64,000 bases of DNA from Pelodictyon luteolum (GTDB lineage: Bacteria; Bacteroidota; Chlorobiia; Chlorobiales; Chlorobiaceae), in contig NZ_LVWG01000016.1 of the NCBI RefSeq assembly GCF_001622165.1, positions 1 through 64,000 of the forward strand, given 5' to 3'. Position 1 is the stretch's first letter. Every line of letters starts with the position of its first letter. Made by a program: the position numbers and the translations under genes. Shown here piece after piece: positions 18,774 to 28,407 of this stretch. Below the pieces are notes generated by a model. The model ran no database searches and was not told where the DNA came from. It worked only from the letters and a program-made list of their open reading frames with translations.

Positions 18774-19298
18774 ATGCAATACCGACAGAAAGAGACCGTC
18801 GTGGACGGCTACAATCTCATCCACAGCCTGTTCCGCCCCTCAAAGGGAGAACCCTTCGAGCCGCTTCGCAGGCGCCTTGAGTCCCTGCTTGCCGGGTACC
18901 GCAGGGCACAGAAAACACCAGTCACCGTAGTCTATGACGGGGACGGGCGGTACCGTGACCAGGATGAAACAGGAGAGGTGCACGTCGTATACACCGCGCG
19001 CAGGAAAAGTGCAGACCGATGGATCATTGATTACGCAAAATCGTTGAACACGACGTCAAAAATCCTTACTATTGTAAGTTCGGACAACGAGGTCCGAAGG
19101 TACTCCGCGGCATTCGGGGCCAAGTGCATGAGTTCCGCCGATTTCGCGGCGATACTCCTGCCGGGATTCATAGATAGCGCCCCCTCGGGGGAGCCCGGCC
19201 TGAACCGGAGGAAGTTTTCAGCAAACCCCCTCCCTGAACGGGAGGTGGACGGGTGGATGCAGCTGTTCGGAGGGAACGAAGCCTGTCGCCGACGCTAA
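18774..19298 (+). CDS. NYN-domain (YacP-like) putative RNase
   Basis: A 174-residue protein related to the YacP/NYN family, PIN-like predicted ribonucleases. The N terminus VVDGYNLIHSLF carries the first catalytic Asp. VTVVYDGDGRYRDQ supplies the second acidic motif, and SADRWIIDYAK followed by LTIVSSDNEVRRYS supplies the last acidic cluster. I chose MQYRQKETVVDGYN as start because this matches the family N terminus; the spacing from the GGAGG at 18753 is long (16 nt), so the start is less certain than the frame. It is divergent from mraZ across an AT-rich 130-bp spacer. Confidence 0.8.
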   Translation: MQYRQKETVVDGYNLIHSLFRPSKGEPFEPLRRRLESLLAGYRRAQKTPVTVVYDGDGRYRDQDETGEVHVVYTARRKSADRWIIDYAKSLNTTSKILTIVSSDNEVRRYSAAFGAKCMSSADFAAILLPGFIDSAPSGEPGLNRRKFSANPLPEREVDGWMQLFGGNEACRRR

Positions 19299-19328
19299 AG
19301 ACGCTCACCATTAACCGACTGAACACCT

Positions 19329-19658
19329 ATGACGACTGACACCCCCTCCGGCCATGAAGCAGAGTGGCGGGAACTTGACCAATGGCGAAAAAAAATAGAC
19401 TCGATCGACCGTGAACTCACAGCCCTCCTCGGCGAGAGGCTGGACTGTGCTGAAAAAATCAGCGCACTGAAGTCTATGATGGGCGCAGAGGTGTTGCAGC
19501 CCGAGCGTGAAAAAGAGGTCCTCCACAACGTGCTCGAACGGGCCGGTTCGGAAAAGAAGTCGCTCACCCTTGCAAACATATACCGCTGCATTCTCGAAGA
19601 GTCCCGCCTCTTCCAGCATGCCTGGAAAAACAGGGCAGGCAACACTCCCAAAGACTGA
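19329..19658 (+). CDS. Chorismate mutase (AroQ type)
   Basis: A 109-residue all-helical chorismate mutase domain that converts chorismate to prephenate for Phe and Tyr synthesis. The first helix has LDQWRKKIDSIDRELTALL followed by RLDCAEKISALK, with the Arg and Lys that hold the substrate carboxylates. The C-terminal helix contains NIYRCILEESRLFQ. It is a stand-alone single domain rather than fused to prephenate dehydratase or DAHP synthase. It lies between the NYN-domain gene and mltG; the metabolic link to those neighbours is unclear. Confidence 0.85.
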   Translation: MTTDTPSGHEAEWRELDQWRKKIDSIDRELTALLGERLDCAEKISALKSMMGAEVLQPEREKEVLHNVLERAGSEKKSLTLANIYRCILEESRLFQHAWKNRAGNTPKD

Positions 19659-19672
19659 GCGCCCCACCCCTG

Positions 19673-20689
19673 ATGACACCAAAAACACTCCCCGGCAAAG
19701 GCCCCGGAAAGACTGCCATACTTGCCGTCATACTGATTGCACTTGCAGCTCTAGCCTTTTCTACCCTCCCCGGCCTGAACACCTCCGGCGAGACTACCCG
19801 CATAGCTGTCCACCGCGGCGCATCCTTCTCCGCAATCGTCGACAGTCTTCACAGGGCCGGCAGCATCAGGCTCCGCTGGCCGGTCACCCTTACAGGGCGC
19901 ATCGTCCCAGGTCTTCACAACATCAAGCCCGGCCGCTACACCATTCCACCGGGGCTGTCGAGCTACCGCCTGCTCAGCTATATGCATGGCAGCAGCCAGG
20001 ATGAGGTGCGGGTCACCATACCCGAAGGGCTCGACTTGAAGAAAACAGCTCGCATCATCTCCCGCAATCTTGACATCGACTCGGCGGCTTTCGTAGCTGC
20101 GGCCTCCAATCGTCGACTTCTCGACAAACACGGCATCAGGGCAAGCAACGCGGAGGGCTACCTTTTTCCCGGAACCTACAATTTCGCGTGGGCAAGCACC
20201 CCTGAAGAAGCAGCAGGGTTTCTCGTCAAACAGTATAGGGCGTTCTTTACCGACAGCCTCAAGGCGGCGGCCGCTCAACAGGGACTCAGCGAAACCGCCC
20301 TCCTGACACTCGCATCCATCGTCGAGGCCGAAACCCCCCTTGACAGCGAAAAGCCCCTGGTTGCGAGCGTCTACCTGAACCGCTTGCAAAAAGGGATGCG
20401 ACTGCAGGCCGACCCCACCGTACAGTTCGCCATCGGCGGAGAGGGCCGCCGCCTCTACTACAAGGATCTTGAAATCGATTCGCCCTACAACACCTACCGG
20501 CATAGAGGTCTTCCTCCTGGGCCTGTATGCAGCCCCGGTGCATCATCCATTCTGGCAGTCGTCAACCCCGCCCGAACAAGCTACCTCTACTTCGTGGCGA
20601 CCGGCAGGGGCGGCCATTATTTTTCCTCCACCCTCAGCGACCATGCCCTTAATGTCAGGAAATACCGCAATGCTCGCCGCATACCCTGA
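19673..20689 (+). CDS. mltG: Endolytic transglycosylase MltG
   Basis: Membrane-anchored YceG-family lytic transglycosylase that cuts nascent peptidoglycan strands and sets glycan length. An N-terminal signal anchor is at about residues 14-34. A LysM-like region follows, with VRVTIPEGLDLKKTARII. The catalytic domain carries ASNAEGYLFPGTYNF near 160, the catalytic Glu in ASIVEAET (Glu218 or Glu220), and LQADPTVQFAIG plus SPYNTYRHRGLPPGPVCSPG near the end. Its 338 residues match the family. It starts 14 nt after the chorismate mutase gene. Confidence 0.94.
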   Translation: MTPKTLPGKGPGKTAILAVILIALAALAFSTLPGLNTSGETTRIAVHRGASFSAIVDSLHRAGSIRLRWPVTLTGRIVPGLHNIKPGRYTIPPGLSSYRLLSYMHGSSQDEVRVTIPEGLDLKKTARIISRNLDIDSAAFVAAASNRRLLDKHGIRASNAEGYLFPGTYNFAWASTPEEAAGFLVKQYRAFFTDSLKAAAAQQGLSETALLTLASIVEAETPLDSEKPLVASVYLNRLQKGMRLQADPTVQFAIGGEGRRLYYKDLEIDSPYNTYRHRGLPPGPVCSPGASSILAVVNPARTSYLYFVATGRGGHYFSSTLSDHALNVRKYRNARRIP

Positions 20690-20802
20690 ATGTAAACGGG
20701 TGAACGGATAACAGGCCCCTCTTATTTCTGTTCCAGATGATTATATTGCCTGTACAATGAACGGGCCACCGGTTTTTGTTTTTTCAACCAATCAAGAGAG
20801 CA

Positions 20803-21996
20803 ATGCAGAAAAAGACCTTGTCGGACATAACCATCCAAGGCAAACGGGTACTGATGCGTGTAGATTTCAACGTTCCGCTTGACGGCAACAAAGAAATCAC
20901 CGACGACAAACGGATCGTCGAAGCCCTTCCGTCAATCAGGAAGGTACTGGACAACGGAGGACGCCTCATCCTGATGTCACACCTTGGCCGGCCGAAAGGA
21001 AAGGTCAACCCTGACTACTCTCTGAACCCCGTTGCATTGCGGCTCTCCGAGCTCATCGACACTCCGGTCATCATGGCGGGAGACTGCATCGGCACAGAAG
21101 TGATGCAGCAGGCTCTGGCACTGCAGGACGGCGAAGTCCTCCTGCTCGAAAACCTCCGCTTCCACCCTGAAGAAGAGGCCAACGACCCTGAATTCTCCAG
21201 AGAGCTTGCCTCGCTCGGTGAAATTTATGTAAACGATGCATTCGGCACAGCCCATCGTGCACATGCCTCGACCGAAGGCATCACCCACTTCGTCCAGACC
21301 GCTGTTGCCGGCTACCTGATAGAAAAAGAGCTGATGTACCTCGGAAAAGCTCTTCAGAGCCCAGAACGCCCATTCGTTGCAATCCTTGGCGGATCGAAGA
21401 TTTCGGGAAAAATCGATGTCCTCGACAACCTTTTCAGCAAGGTAGACACGGTTCTCGTCGGCGGGGCTATGGTCTTCACCTTCTTCAAGGCCCAGGGCCT
21501 GGAAACAGGCCGCTCTCTGGTGGAAGACAACAAAACGGAACTTGCGCTTGAACTGCTTGCAAAGGCAAAAAGCATGGGCGTCAGGCTCATCCTGCCCGAA
21601 GACGTGATGGCTGCACCCGAAATTTCACCCGATGCTCCTTTCCATGCAGTGTCAGTCGACCAGCTTGCAGAGAACGAGATGGGGGTGGACATCGGGCCGA
21701 AAACTGTCGAGACCTATCGCAAGGAGATTCTCGGAGCCAAAACAGTGCTCTGGAACGGACCGATGGGCGTCTTTGAAATCGATAACTTCGCCAGCGGCAC
21801 CATCGCCGTTGCCGAAGCCCTCGCCGCTGCAACCGCCGAGGGAGCCACAACTATCATCGGGGGAGGCGATTCTGCTGCCGCCGTTGCCAAGGCCGGTCTA
21901 GCCGACAGAATGACCCACATATCAACCGGAGGTGGCGCGAGCCTCGAGTTCCTTGAAGGCAAGGAGCTCCCCGGCATTGCCGCCCTGAACGGCTGA
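20803..21996 (+). CDS. pgk: Phosphoglycerate kinase
   Basis: Glycolytic and gluconeogenic enzyme interconverting 1,3-bisphosphoglycerate + ADP and 3-phosphoglycerate + ATP. The N-terminal [10 protein letters not shown] contains the substrate-binding residues. [14 protein letters not shown], the hinge segment [14 protein letters not shown], the nucleotide motif [10 protein letters not shown], and the C-terminal [13 protein letters not shown] plus [13 protein letters not shown] complete the fingerprint. The start MQKKTLSDI gives 397 residues, the usual length; an ATG nine codons upstream is in frame but not family-like. A weak -10 (TACAAT at 20753-20758) precedes it. Confidence 0.97.
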   Translation: MQKKTLSDITIQGKRVLMRVDFNVPLDGNKEITDDKRIVEALPSIRKVLDNGGRLILMSHLGRPKGKVNPDYSLNPVALRLSELIDTPVIMAGDCIGTEVMQQALALQDGEVLLLENLRFHPEEEANDPEFSRELASLGEIYVNDAFGTAHRAHASTEGITHFVQTAVAGYLIEKELMYLGKALQSPERPFVAILGGSKISGKIDVLDNLFSKVDTVLVGGAMVFTFFKAQGLETGRSLVEDNKTELALELLAKAKSMGVRLILPEDVMAAPEISPDAPFHAVSVDQLAENEMGVDIGPKTVETYRKEILGAKTVLWNGPMGVFEIDNFASGTIAVAEALAAATAEGATTIIGGGDSAAAVAKAGLADRMTHISTGGGASLEFLEGKELPGIAALNG

Positions 21997-22018
21997 CACA
22001 CCCCTTTCCAGAGAACGC

Positions 22019-22040
22019 CCCCGCCCGACCTGCGGCGGGG
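22019..22040 (+). terminator. Possible hairpin downstream of pgk
   Basis: CCCCGCC at 22019-22025 can pair with GGCGGGG at 22034-22040, a GC-rich stem just after pgk. No T-tract follows, so a classical intrinsic terminator is doubtful; it might only slow or stabilise transcript ends between pgk and the rhomboid gene. Confidence 0.3.
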
Positions 22041-22057
22041 ACGGTAAACCGCTGCTC

Positions 22058-22873
22058 ATGAGTTATTCGAACCAACCATATCGCCCCGGAGGGTTCCAGG
22101 TGATCCCTCCGGCGATCAAGGCCATCATTCTCATCAATGTGGGAGTGTTCCTTTTGGAATCCTTCCCGGCATTCGGCAATGTGCTCCTCTCCGAATTCGC
22201 CCTCTGGCCTCTCGGCTCGGGGAACTTCAGGATATGGCAGCCGCTGACCTACCTGTTCCTCCACGGGGGAACGGCGCACATCTTTTTCAACATGTTCGCC
22301 CTCTGGATCTTCGGCGCAGAAATTGAGAACCACTGGGGAACGAAGCAGTTCAACATCTACTATTTCACCTGCGGAATAGGAGCGGCCCTTATCAATCTGA
22401 TCGCGACCATGGGCTCCCTGTCTCCGACCATCGGCGCATCGGGAGCGGTATACGGGATCCTTCTGGCCTTTGGGATGATGTTTCCCGACCGCTATATCTT
22501 CCTCTATTTCCTCTTTCCCATCAAGGCGAAGTTCTTTGTCGCCGGATACGCCTTCATCGAGTTCTTCTCCGGGCTCGGAAGCCGCACCATGGGCAGCGGA
22601 AGCAACGTCGCCCATTTCGCACACCTCGGCGGCATGCTGATCGGCTGGATTTACATCACCCTGAAACGACGGGACATCAGCATCTCTGATATGCTTGGAA
22701 AAGTCCTGCCCAGGAAGAAACGCGGCGGAGCAAAGATCCACAGCATCAGACGCGATGACGAGATGGTGACAGAGGCAGAAATAGACCGGATTCTCGAGAA
22801 GATTTCACACAGCGGCTATAGCTCACTCAGTGCCGATGAACGCCACAAACTGCTCAAGGCAGGAAGGAAATAG
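22058..22873 (+). CDS. Rhomboid-family intramembrane serine protease
   Basis: Polytopic membrane protease cutting single-pass membrane proteins within the bilayer. The catalytic Ser lies in GASGAVYG (Ser128). The catalytic His is in HFAHLGG (His189), and the oxyanion-hole Asn is in HIFFNMFALW. About six transmembrane helices span residues 20-205. The cytoplasmic C-terminal tail of about 70 residues ends in a small conserved-looking module (EIDRILEKISHSGYSSL then SADERHKLL), seen after many bacterial rhomboids. Length is 271 residues. Substrates cannot be inferred. Confidence 0.93.
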   Translation: MSYSNQPYRPGGFQVIPPAIKAIILINVGVFLLESFPAFGNVLLSEFALWPLGSGNFRIWQPLTYLFLHGGTAHIFFNMFALWIFGAEIENHWGTKQFNIYYFTCGIGAALINLIATMGSLSPTIGASGAVYGILLAFGMMFPDRYIFLYFLFPIKAKFFVAGYAFIEFFSGLGSRTMGSGSNVAHFAHLGGMLIGWIYITLKRRDISISDMLGKVLPRKKRGGAKIHSIRRDDEMVTEAEIDRILEKISHSGYSSLSADERHKLLKAGRK

Positions 22874-22878
22874 GTACA

Positions 22879-23337
22879 GTGGGAGACAACCGGAAGGAAA
22901 GAATGGAAACGCCGTCCATTGAAAAAAGCACGAGCCGTGCAGAGAGGGTTATGCAGAACCCCGGCAGGGTGCAGAAGCTGCTTGCCTCTGTCATCAGCAA
23001 GTCATCATCGCTCAGAAGCACGGCGATGGTACCCGGTCTTCTGGAAAAAATCCAGCCGCTCTTCCGCATGGTGAAAAGCTATGCTTCCAAAGAGTACCGC
23101 GAGGTACCGTGGCAGACCATCGTCCTTGCCGCAGCCGCACTCATCTACTTCGTGGCGCCTTTCGACGCCATCGCAGACTTCATCCCCATTCTCGGATTTG
23201 CCGACGATCTGGCCATCGTCTCGGCAGTTCTGGCCTCAATCAGCCAGGACATCGACGCATTCACCGCATGGGAAAAGAAGAAGCATGAGGGGGCCGAAAC
23301 TGCCGAATTCACAGAAATCGATAACGGGAAGCAGTAA
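22879..23337 (+). CDS. YkvA/DUF1232-family membrane protein
   Basis: A 152-residue protein with the DUF1232 (YkvA) core: a hydrophobic segment reading AALIYFVAPFDAIADF followed by IPILGFADDLAIVSAVL, the family motif (Y-x-x-x-P-x-D-x-I-P-D-x-I-P-x-x-G-x-x-D-D). The function of the family is unknown. The frame opens with GTG at 22879, five nt after the rhomboid stop; an ATG at 22903 with AAGGAAAG just upstream is an equally good start. Charged flanks suggest one membrane hairpin. Confidence 0.82.
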   Translation: MGDNRKERMETPSIEKSTSRAERVMQNPGRVQKLLASVISKSSSLRSTAMVPGLLEKIQPLFRMVKSYASKEYREVPWQTIVLAAAALIYFVAPFDAIADFIPILGFADDLAIVSAVLASISQDIDAFTAWEKKKHEGAETAEFTEIDNGKQ

Positions 23338-23345
23338 CACCCGCC

Positions 23346-24776
23346 TCAGTTTCGAACGAAGCAGGCCACGCTCTCGATATGCGCGGTGTGGGGGAACATG
23401 TCCACCGGTTCCACTGACGCCAGTCGGTAACCCGCCGCCGTAATTTCCTTTCCATCCCGTCCGAGACTTGCCGGATTGCAGCTTACATAGATGATTCTTC
23501 GCGCTTCCAGCTGTACCATTGCCTGGAGCGCTTTCGGATGCATGCCCGCCCTTGGGGGATCAGTCACAACCACGTCCGGCCGCCCATAGGCGTCAAGTGT
23601 CGGCAGAAGAGTCCCGAAATCCTTTAGGTCGGCCTGGAAGAACACCGCATTGGGTATGCTGTTGAATTCGGCATTAGCTCTGGCATCCTGAATCGAGCTC
23701 TCAACCACCTCGAGCCCGACTGCCGTTTTGGAATGCCGGGCCATGAAGAGGGTTATGGTGCCAGTGCCACAGTAAAGGTCGTAGACGATATCCTCCGCTT
23801 TGAGCTCTGCCGCCCGAAGTATGCACCGATAGAGGGTTTCGGCCTGGCGGGTGTTGGTCTGGAAGAAAGAGTTGGCCGATATCCTGAAATCCAGTTCACC
23901 CAGCCGCTCGGTGATGACGCCGCTGCCTGAAACGATGTACTCATACTCGCCGACAGCCACGGTGTTCGGGCGGCTGGTGACGTTGTTGACAATGCTCATG
24001 CGGACCCCCTCCATCGCCGACTCGAGGTGAAGGCGGTATCGCTCCATGAGATCCCGGTCGTACCATGAGGTCACCAGATTAACCATCAGTTCATCCCGCT
24101 CTTCACTGTACCGGACGACGAGGTTCCGGAGGAACCCGGTATGTTCTTTGGCCCCGTATGCCTCCAGAGTGTTCAGGAGAGCGAACTCACGCGTCAGGTT
24201 GAGGACCCTGTTCATCCCTTCCGTGGCGAGAAAACACCTGTCGATATCAATCACTTTTTCGAAATTGCCGGGAGCATGGAAACCGAGTGCGAAATTTTTC
24301 GGCGCCCGCAGGCTGTCGGCGGCAATCTCCTCCTGCAGCAGATAGCGCTTGCTTGAGCAGGAGAACTCAATCTTGTTTCGGTAGTGGACCGGGGTGGGTG
24401 CCGGGTGAGCCGGGGTGAGTGGCGGATCCTGGAAGCCGCCGAGATGAGTGAGGGCATCCCGGACCTTCTTCTCCTTATAACGGAGCTGCGCCTCATAGCT
24501 GACGTGCATCAGCTTGCATCCCCCGCAGACACCAAAAAAACGACATGGCGGCTCAGTCCGGTCTTCCGAGGGCACAAGCACCTCCACTGCTGCCGCCTCG
24601 ATGTAGCGCTGGCGAACTTTTCGGACCTCGGCCGATACCCGGTCGCCTACTGCGAGCATACCCGACACCATTACCCCCATACCTGACGGAAGCCTGCCGA
24701 AGCACTGCTCTTTTTCAGCCAGATCAGTGATGGTAAGTTCAATGAGGTCACCTTTCCTATACGTTGTATCCGCCAT
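23346..24776 (-). CDS. 23S rRNA (uracil-5-)-methyltransferase, RlmD/TrmA family
   Basis: SAM-dependent RNA m5U methyltransferase. An N-terminal TRAM domain (about residues 1-70) is followed by the iron-sulfur cluster ligands Cys78, Cys84 and Cys87 (CRFFGVCGGC), with a fourth Cys in DIDRCFLA near 177. The catalytic domain has FQTNTRQAE, the SAM loop VYDLYCGTGTITLF, VVTDPPRAGMHP, and the catalytic Cys in YVSCNPASLGRD. The C-terminal HTAHIESV is standard. Its 476 residues fit RlmD/RlmCD-type enzymes; which uracil is modified cannot be read from sequence. Confidence 0.93.
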   Translation of the reverse strand: MADTTYRKGDLIELTITDLAEKEQCFGRLPSGMGVMVSGMLAVGDRVSAEVRKVRQRYIEAAAVEVLVPSEDRTEPPCRFFGVCGGCKLMHVSYEAQLRYKEKKVRDALTHLGGFQDPPLTPAHPAPTPVHYRNKIEFSCSSKRYLLQEEIAADSLRAPKNFALGFHAPGNFEKVIDIDRCFLATEGMNRVLNLTREFALLNTLEAYGAKEHTGFLRNLVVRYSEERDELMVNLVTSWYDRDLMERYRLHLESAMEGVRMSIVNNVTSRPNTVAVGEYEYIVSGSGVITERLGELDFRISANSFFQTNTRQAETLYRCILRAAELKAEDIVYDLYCGTGTITLFMARHSKTAVGLEVVESSIQDARANAEFNSIPNAVFFQADLKDFGTLLPTLDAYGRPDVVVTDPPRAGMHPKALQAMVQLEARRIIYVSCNPASLGRDGKEITAAGYRLASVEPVDMFPHTAHIESVACFVRN

Positions 24777-24788
24777 GCCGAAGTGTAT

Positions 24789-25724
24789 CTATTGTTGAAT
24801 GTTTCTGTCTGCTTTTGCCCTCAGAGCGGCTCCGATAACTCCGGCACTGTCGCCGAGCCTCGGCCGGAGAATCGGGATTTCGAGACGACCGCTGAATAGA
24901 TGCCGCTCGATTTCCAGTAACGCCTCCTCAGAATACAGCGCGTCGATGTTGCCGACCCCACCGCCGATGACGCAGGCATCGGGATCGAGAATGTTGAGAA
25001 CAGGGCCGAGCGCTCTACCGAACTGCTCCAGAAGACGCCTGATGGTCTGCTTGGCCGCCTCATCGGTAGATGTCCTGCTCGCAATAGCTTCCAGCGGAAG
25101 TTTCACCCCGGAGCGCTCAAAATACCAGCGCTCGAGGGCAGGGCCGGAAATGACCGTCTCCACGCACCCCCTGCGCCCGCAGTAGCACGATTCTCCATCC
25201 GGAATGAGCACATTGTGCCCCCACTCTCCGGCAATGCCATGCGCACCTTTTCTGGCCATCCCCCCGGTGACGATGCCGCCACCAGTTCCCGTTCCAAGAA
25301 TGATGCCGAAGACAGTGGAGGAGGAGGACTTCATGAAGGGGGCTGCCGCCCCGTGGAGCGACTCAGCAAGCGCGAAACAATTCGCGTCGTTCTCGATTGC
25401 CACCCGGCAGCCCAGTACCTCGCTGAGGTCCGCAGGAAGATCCCGTCCGTTCAACGATACCGTGTTGGAATTCTTCATGGTGCCGGAGCGCTCATCATAC
25501 CTGCCCGGCGTTCCGATTCCGACCAGATCGGGAAAGGGCAGCCCGAAACGGGCAGAGATGCCTTCGACAAGTTCACGGACACGCTGAAGGATATGCTCGT
25601 AACCACGGTCCGCCTCCGTCTGGATCCGCATGCGGAGCAGTTCCTTCGTTCCCGATCCGATGACCGTCGCTTCGATTTTGGTGCCGCCGAGATCGATGCC
25701 CCAGTACTGTTCAGGCTGCCCCAT
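24789..25724 (-). CDS. ROK-family sugar kinase
   Basis: ATP-dependent hexose kinase of the ROK family, possibly glucokinase or fructokinase. The N-terminal phosphate loop reads GIDLGGTKIEATVIG. IENDANCFALAES carries the catalytic Asp. GTGTGGGIV and GEWGHN are the sugar-binding loops. The zinc-binding CYCGRRGCVETVISG motif is typical of ROK proteins. The 311 residues contain no helix-turn-helix, so this is an enzyme rather than a repressor. It overlaps the PAP2 gene by 14 nt. Confidence 0.9.
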   Translation of the reverse strand: MGQPEQYWGIDLGGTKIEATVIGSGTKELLRMRIQTEADRGYEHILQRVRELVEGISARFGLPFPDLVGIGTPGRYDERSGTMKNSNTVSLNGRDLPADLSEVLGCRVAIENDANCFALAESLHGAAAPFMKSSSSTVFGIILGTGTGGGIVTGGMARKGAHGIAGEWGHNVLIPDGESCYCGRRGCVETVISGPALERWYFERSGVKLPLEAIASRTSTDEAAKQTIRRLLEQFGRALGPVLNILDPDACVIGGGVGNIDALYSEEALLEIERHLFSGRLEIPILRPRLGDSAGVIGAALRAKADRNIQQ

Positions 25725-26310
25725 CGCCTCCGCCTTCCGCCAATGGACGGTGCAGGAAATTCTTCATAACCCAGCTGAACGCCAGATAGACAATCGATGC
25801 CCATATGGCACCGATCATCATGCCTGCAAGCACATCACCGGGGTAGTGGACACCAACATAGACGCGCGAAAAAGCGACCAGTATGGCATAAGCAATGGTA
25901 ATCCATGTGAACGTCCGTTCGATGAGGGGACCACGGCGGAAGAAAATCCAGACCGTCGTGGCAACTGCCGACATGTTGGCGGCATGGGAGGAAGCAAACG
26001 ACCATGAACGTGACTGATCGATGAGCAAACGGACATGCTCCAGTACGAAACAGGGACGAACCCGCGCCACAAGAGGCTTGAGCACCCCTGATGCAGTATA
26101 GTCTGAAAGGCCGACGGCCACAAGCGCAAGAATCAATGGGAACAGCCCGCTCCGGCCCCGCTGCACGATCATAAACAAGATGATAAGGGCGAGGATGTGG
26201 CCGGAAAGGTTTCCGCTCGTCAGAAAAACCATCAGGTCGTCCAACAAGGGATTGGCCAGCCGGCTGTTCAGTATCCCGAACAGCCACCGGTCGGCTTGTT
26301 CAATCAGCAA
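25711..26310 (-). CDS. PAP2-family membrane phosphatase
   Basis: Integral membrane acid phosphatase of the PAP2 superfamily. The three catalytic motifs are KPLVARVRPCF, SFASSHAANM (Ser-x-x-His) and RVYVGVHYPGDVLAG, in the expected order and spacing, interleaved with about five or six hydrophobic segments. At 199 residues it resembles undecaprenyl-diphosphate phosphatases of the PgpB/BcrC type, or phosphatidylglycerol-phosphate phosphatase. Undecaprenyl-phosphate recycling would suit a genome region rich in wall genes but is only inferred. It starts 12 nt after yidC. Confidence 0.88.
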   Translation of the reverse strand: MLIEQADRWLFGILNSRLANPLLDDLMVFLTSGNLSGHILALIILFMIVQRGRSGLFPLILALVAVGLSDYTASGVLKPLVARVRPCFVLEHVRLLIDQSRSWSFASSHAANMSAVATTVWIFFRRGPLIERTFTWITIAYAILVAFSRVYVGVHYPGDVLAGMMIGAIWASIVYLAFSWVMKNFLHRPLAEGGGDGAA

Positions 26311-26322
26311 GATCGGTCTCCC

Positions 26323-28080
26323 TTACTTTCCGCTACCCGATTTTTTCTTTTTGGGGCGGGACGGCGCGCTGATGCTCACCTGAGGGAGGTCTGCGGCCGA
26401 ACTTGTGGAATTGATGTAGAACTGCTGGGCGACGCTGAACACGTTGAACATCAGGTAGTAGAGCGCCAGACCCGAGGGCATGTTATTGAAAAACAGCAGC
26501 ATCATGACTGGAAACATGTACAGCATGATCTTCATCTGGTCGTTCGTCTGCGCTGTCGGCGTGATCTTCTGCTGAAGATAGACAGTCACAGCCATGAGGA
26601 TAGGAAGCAGAGCGATGTGGCTTCCGTACATCGGGATGGCAAAACCGAAATCAAGAATTGAATCCGGGACCGAAAGGTCCTTCACCCACAGAAATCCATG
26701 CTGGCGAAGCTGTATTGAGGAACGGAATACGTAGAACATGGCAAATAGAAGGGGCATCTGCAGCACCACCGGCAGGCATCCTCCGAGCGGATTCACACCA
26801 GCCTCCTTGTATATGCGGCCGAGCTCGCTCTGCAGTTTTGCAGGGTTGTCCTTGTACTTGTCCTGCAGCTCCTTCAGCATCGGCTGGAGAGCCGCCATCT
26901 TCTTCATTGACTTGGTAGAGGCCGTCGAGAGCGGATAAGTCACCAGTTTGACGAGAAAAGCGAAAATGATGATGATCAGTCCGTAGTTGTGCACGAACCT
27001 GTTCATCCAGGTGAAGGCGGGAAGGATAAGAAACTCTGCGAACGGCCTGGTGAGCCAATCCCATCCAAAATCCATGATCTTTTCGATGTCTGCATTCTGT
27101 GCCTTGACGGTGTTGTAGTCAAGCGGCCCCAGATAGAGGCTGAAACGGCTGTTGACCACGTCTTCTGACGCAGGCACTTCCATTTTCAGCGAGGCAAGAT
27201 AGTTTTCGTAAGCATTCCCGCGTGCCTTCTGGCCATCAAGATAGAAACCGGCAGTCCGGTCTTCGGGAATAATGGCGGCAATGAAATACTTGTTGCGGAC
27301 CGCGACCCAGCGGGCATCACCCGACTGTTCCTCACGGTATGAACGGCCATCCTTTTCAGCATCGAGCTTTACGAGACTGCCGCCAAGGTATGCGCTGGCC
27401 TGTGCGCTTTGTGCCTCGTCGTCACGGTTCTTTTCCGTGTAAGGGAGACCACCGTCCCACTGTACCTGGTACTCATTACCAGCTATGGCTCCGGAAAGCC
27501 CTGTCAGTTTCACATCGTAACCGATGCGGTAGCTGTCTCCCGTGAAAATATAGGATACCTCTATCGACTGCCGGGGCGAAAGCGCCAGGCGGTACCGGAG
27601 GGCATAAGTCTCTTTGCCCTTGATGGTATGGAGAGTATCAAGGCTCGAACCCTCAAAGTATAGGTCGCGTGTATCGATGCGGCGTCCCTCGCGGGTTAAA
27701 AAGAGCATGGAAAGGGCTCCGTCCTTGGCGTCGCTCACAAGATCAAACGGCTTGAGCTGGCCGTCAAGGTGTTTTTTAAGCACCAGCGACTTCAGGGTAG
27801 CTCCTTTAGAGGAAATGACCGCATGGAACAGGTCGTTGTCGATGCTGGTCAGGCGTTCCGTGCCGTCAGCGGCAGGAGCGAACATCCCGAAGGAGTCTTC
27901 CGTTGCAGGTACAACCGCAGGCTGCATGTCTGACTGGATTTCGGCGGCAACCTGCTCCGTTCGGGCTTTTCCCGCATCGGTAACATCTTGCAGCGGCTTT
28001 TTCTCCGGCGACATGAACTGCAGCCATACAATCATGATCAAGGCGATGAGCGCCAATCCCGTTACTGAATTCCTATCCAT
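26323..28080 (-). CDS. yidC: Membrane protein insertase YidC
   Basis: Insertase that assists Sec-dependent and independent membrane protein insertion. The start [21 protein letters not shown] gives a 585-residue protein with an N-terminal anchor. A large periplasmic beta-rich P1 domain (about residues 50-350) follows, then the conserved Oxa1 core: [56 protein letters not shown] and [15 protein letters not shown]. The C-terminal tail is basic. An in-frame extension to 28182 runs through the end of yidD and is not expected. yidD-yidC-PAP2-ROK appear co-transcribed. Confidence 0.96.
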   Translation of the reverse strand: MDRNSVTGLALIALIMIVWLQFMSPEKKPLQDVTDAGKARTEQVAAEIQSDMQPAVVPATEDSFGMFAPAADGTERLTSIDNDLFHAVISSKGATLKSLVLKKHLDGQLKPFDLVSDAKDGALSMLFLTREGRRIDTRDLYFEGSSLDTLHTIKGKETYALRYRLALSPRQSIEVSYIFTGDSYRIGYDVKLTGLSGAIAGNEYQVQWDGGLPYTEKNRDDEAQSAQASAYLGGSLVKLDAEKDGRSYREEQSGDARWVAVRNKYFIAAIIPEDRTAGFYLDGQKARGNAYENYLASLKMEVPASEDVVNSRFSLYLGPLDYNTVKAQNADIEKIMDFGWDWLTRPFAEFLILPAFTWMNRFVHNYGLIIIIFAFLVKLVTYPLSTASTKSMKKMAALQPMLKELQDKYKDNPAKLQSELGRIYKEAGVNPLGGCLPVVLQMPLLFAMFYVFRSSIQLRQHGFLWVKDLSVPDSILDFGFAIPMYGSHIALLPILMAVTVYLQQKITPTAQTNDQMKIMLYMFPVMMLLFFNNMPSGLALYYLMFNVFSVAQQFYINSTSSAADLPQVSISAPSRPKKKKSGSGK

Positions 28081-28087
28081 GGATTTT

Positions 28088-28390
28088 CTAGTCCTCTTTT
28101 GTTCCCGGAACACCGTCATGAGGGGGCACGGGGTCGTAACCACCCTTAGAAAACGGGTTGCATCTGAGAATGCGCCACACACTCAGCCAGGATGCCTTGA
28201 AAAAATTATGGGTTTCGAACGCCTCAAGGGCGTATGCCGAACAAGTGGGATAAAAACGACAGGACGGAGGAAACATCGGGGATAGAAATCCCCTGTAGAA
28301 TTTTATGAGCGCAAGTGGCGCCTTGTTGACAACCTTCCAGATGACCATCTCTACTTCCGTTATCCAGTCCTTCTGCACGCTCTCATCCAT
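28088..28390 (-). CDS. yidD: Membrane protein insertion efficiency factor YidD
   Basis: Small membrane-associated protein thought to assist YidC. The signature [20 protein letters not shown] followed by SAYALEAF and the later [15 protein letters not shown] are diagnostic of the YidD/UPF0161 family, including the conserved Cys residues. The frame gives 100 residues; a start at the internal Met (28348), nearer the conserved block, is also possible. It lies 7 nt before yidC and 17 nt after rnpA, the classical rpmH-rnpA-yidD-yidC order. Confidence 0.94.
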   Translation of the reverse strand: MDESVQKDWITEVEMVIWKVVNKAPLALIKFYRGFLSPMFPPSCRFYPTCSAYALEAFETHNFFKASWLSVWRILRCNPFSKGGYDPVPPHDGVPGTKED

Positions 28391-28407
28391 ACCTTACAAG
28401 GAATCAT

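Noticed and set aside
18642-18824. 61-codon N-terminal extension of mraZ
   Set aside because: It would run through the probable operator and is unlike any MraZ N terminus.
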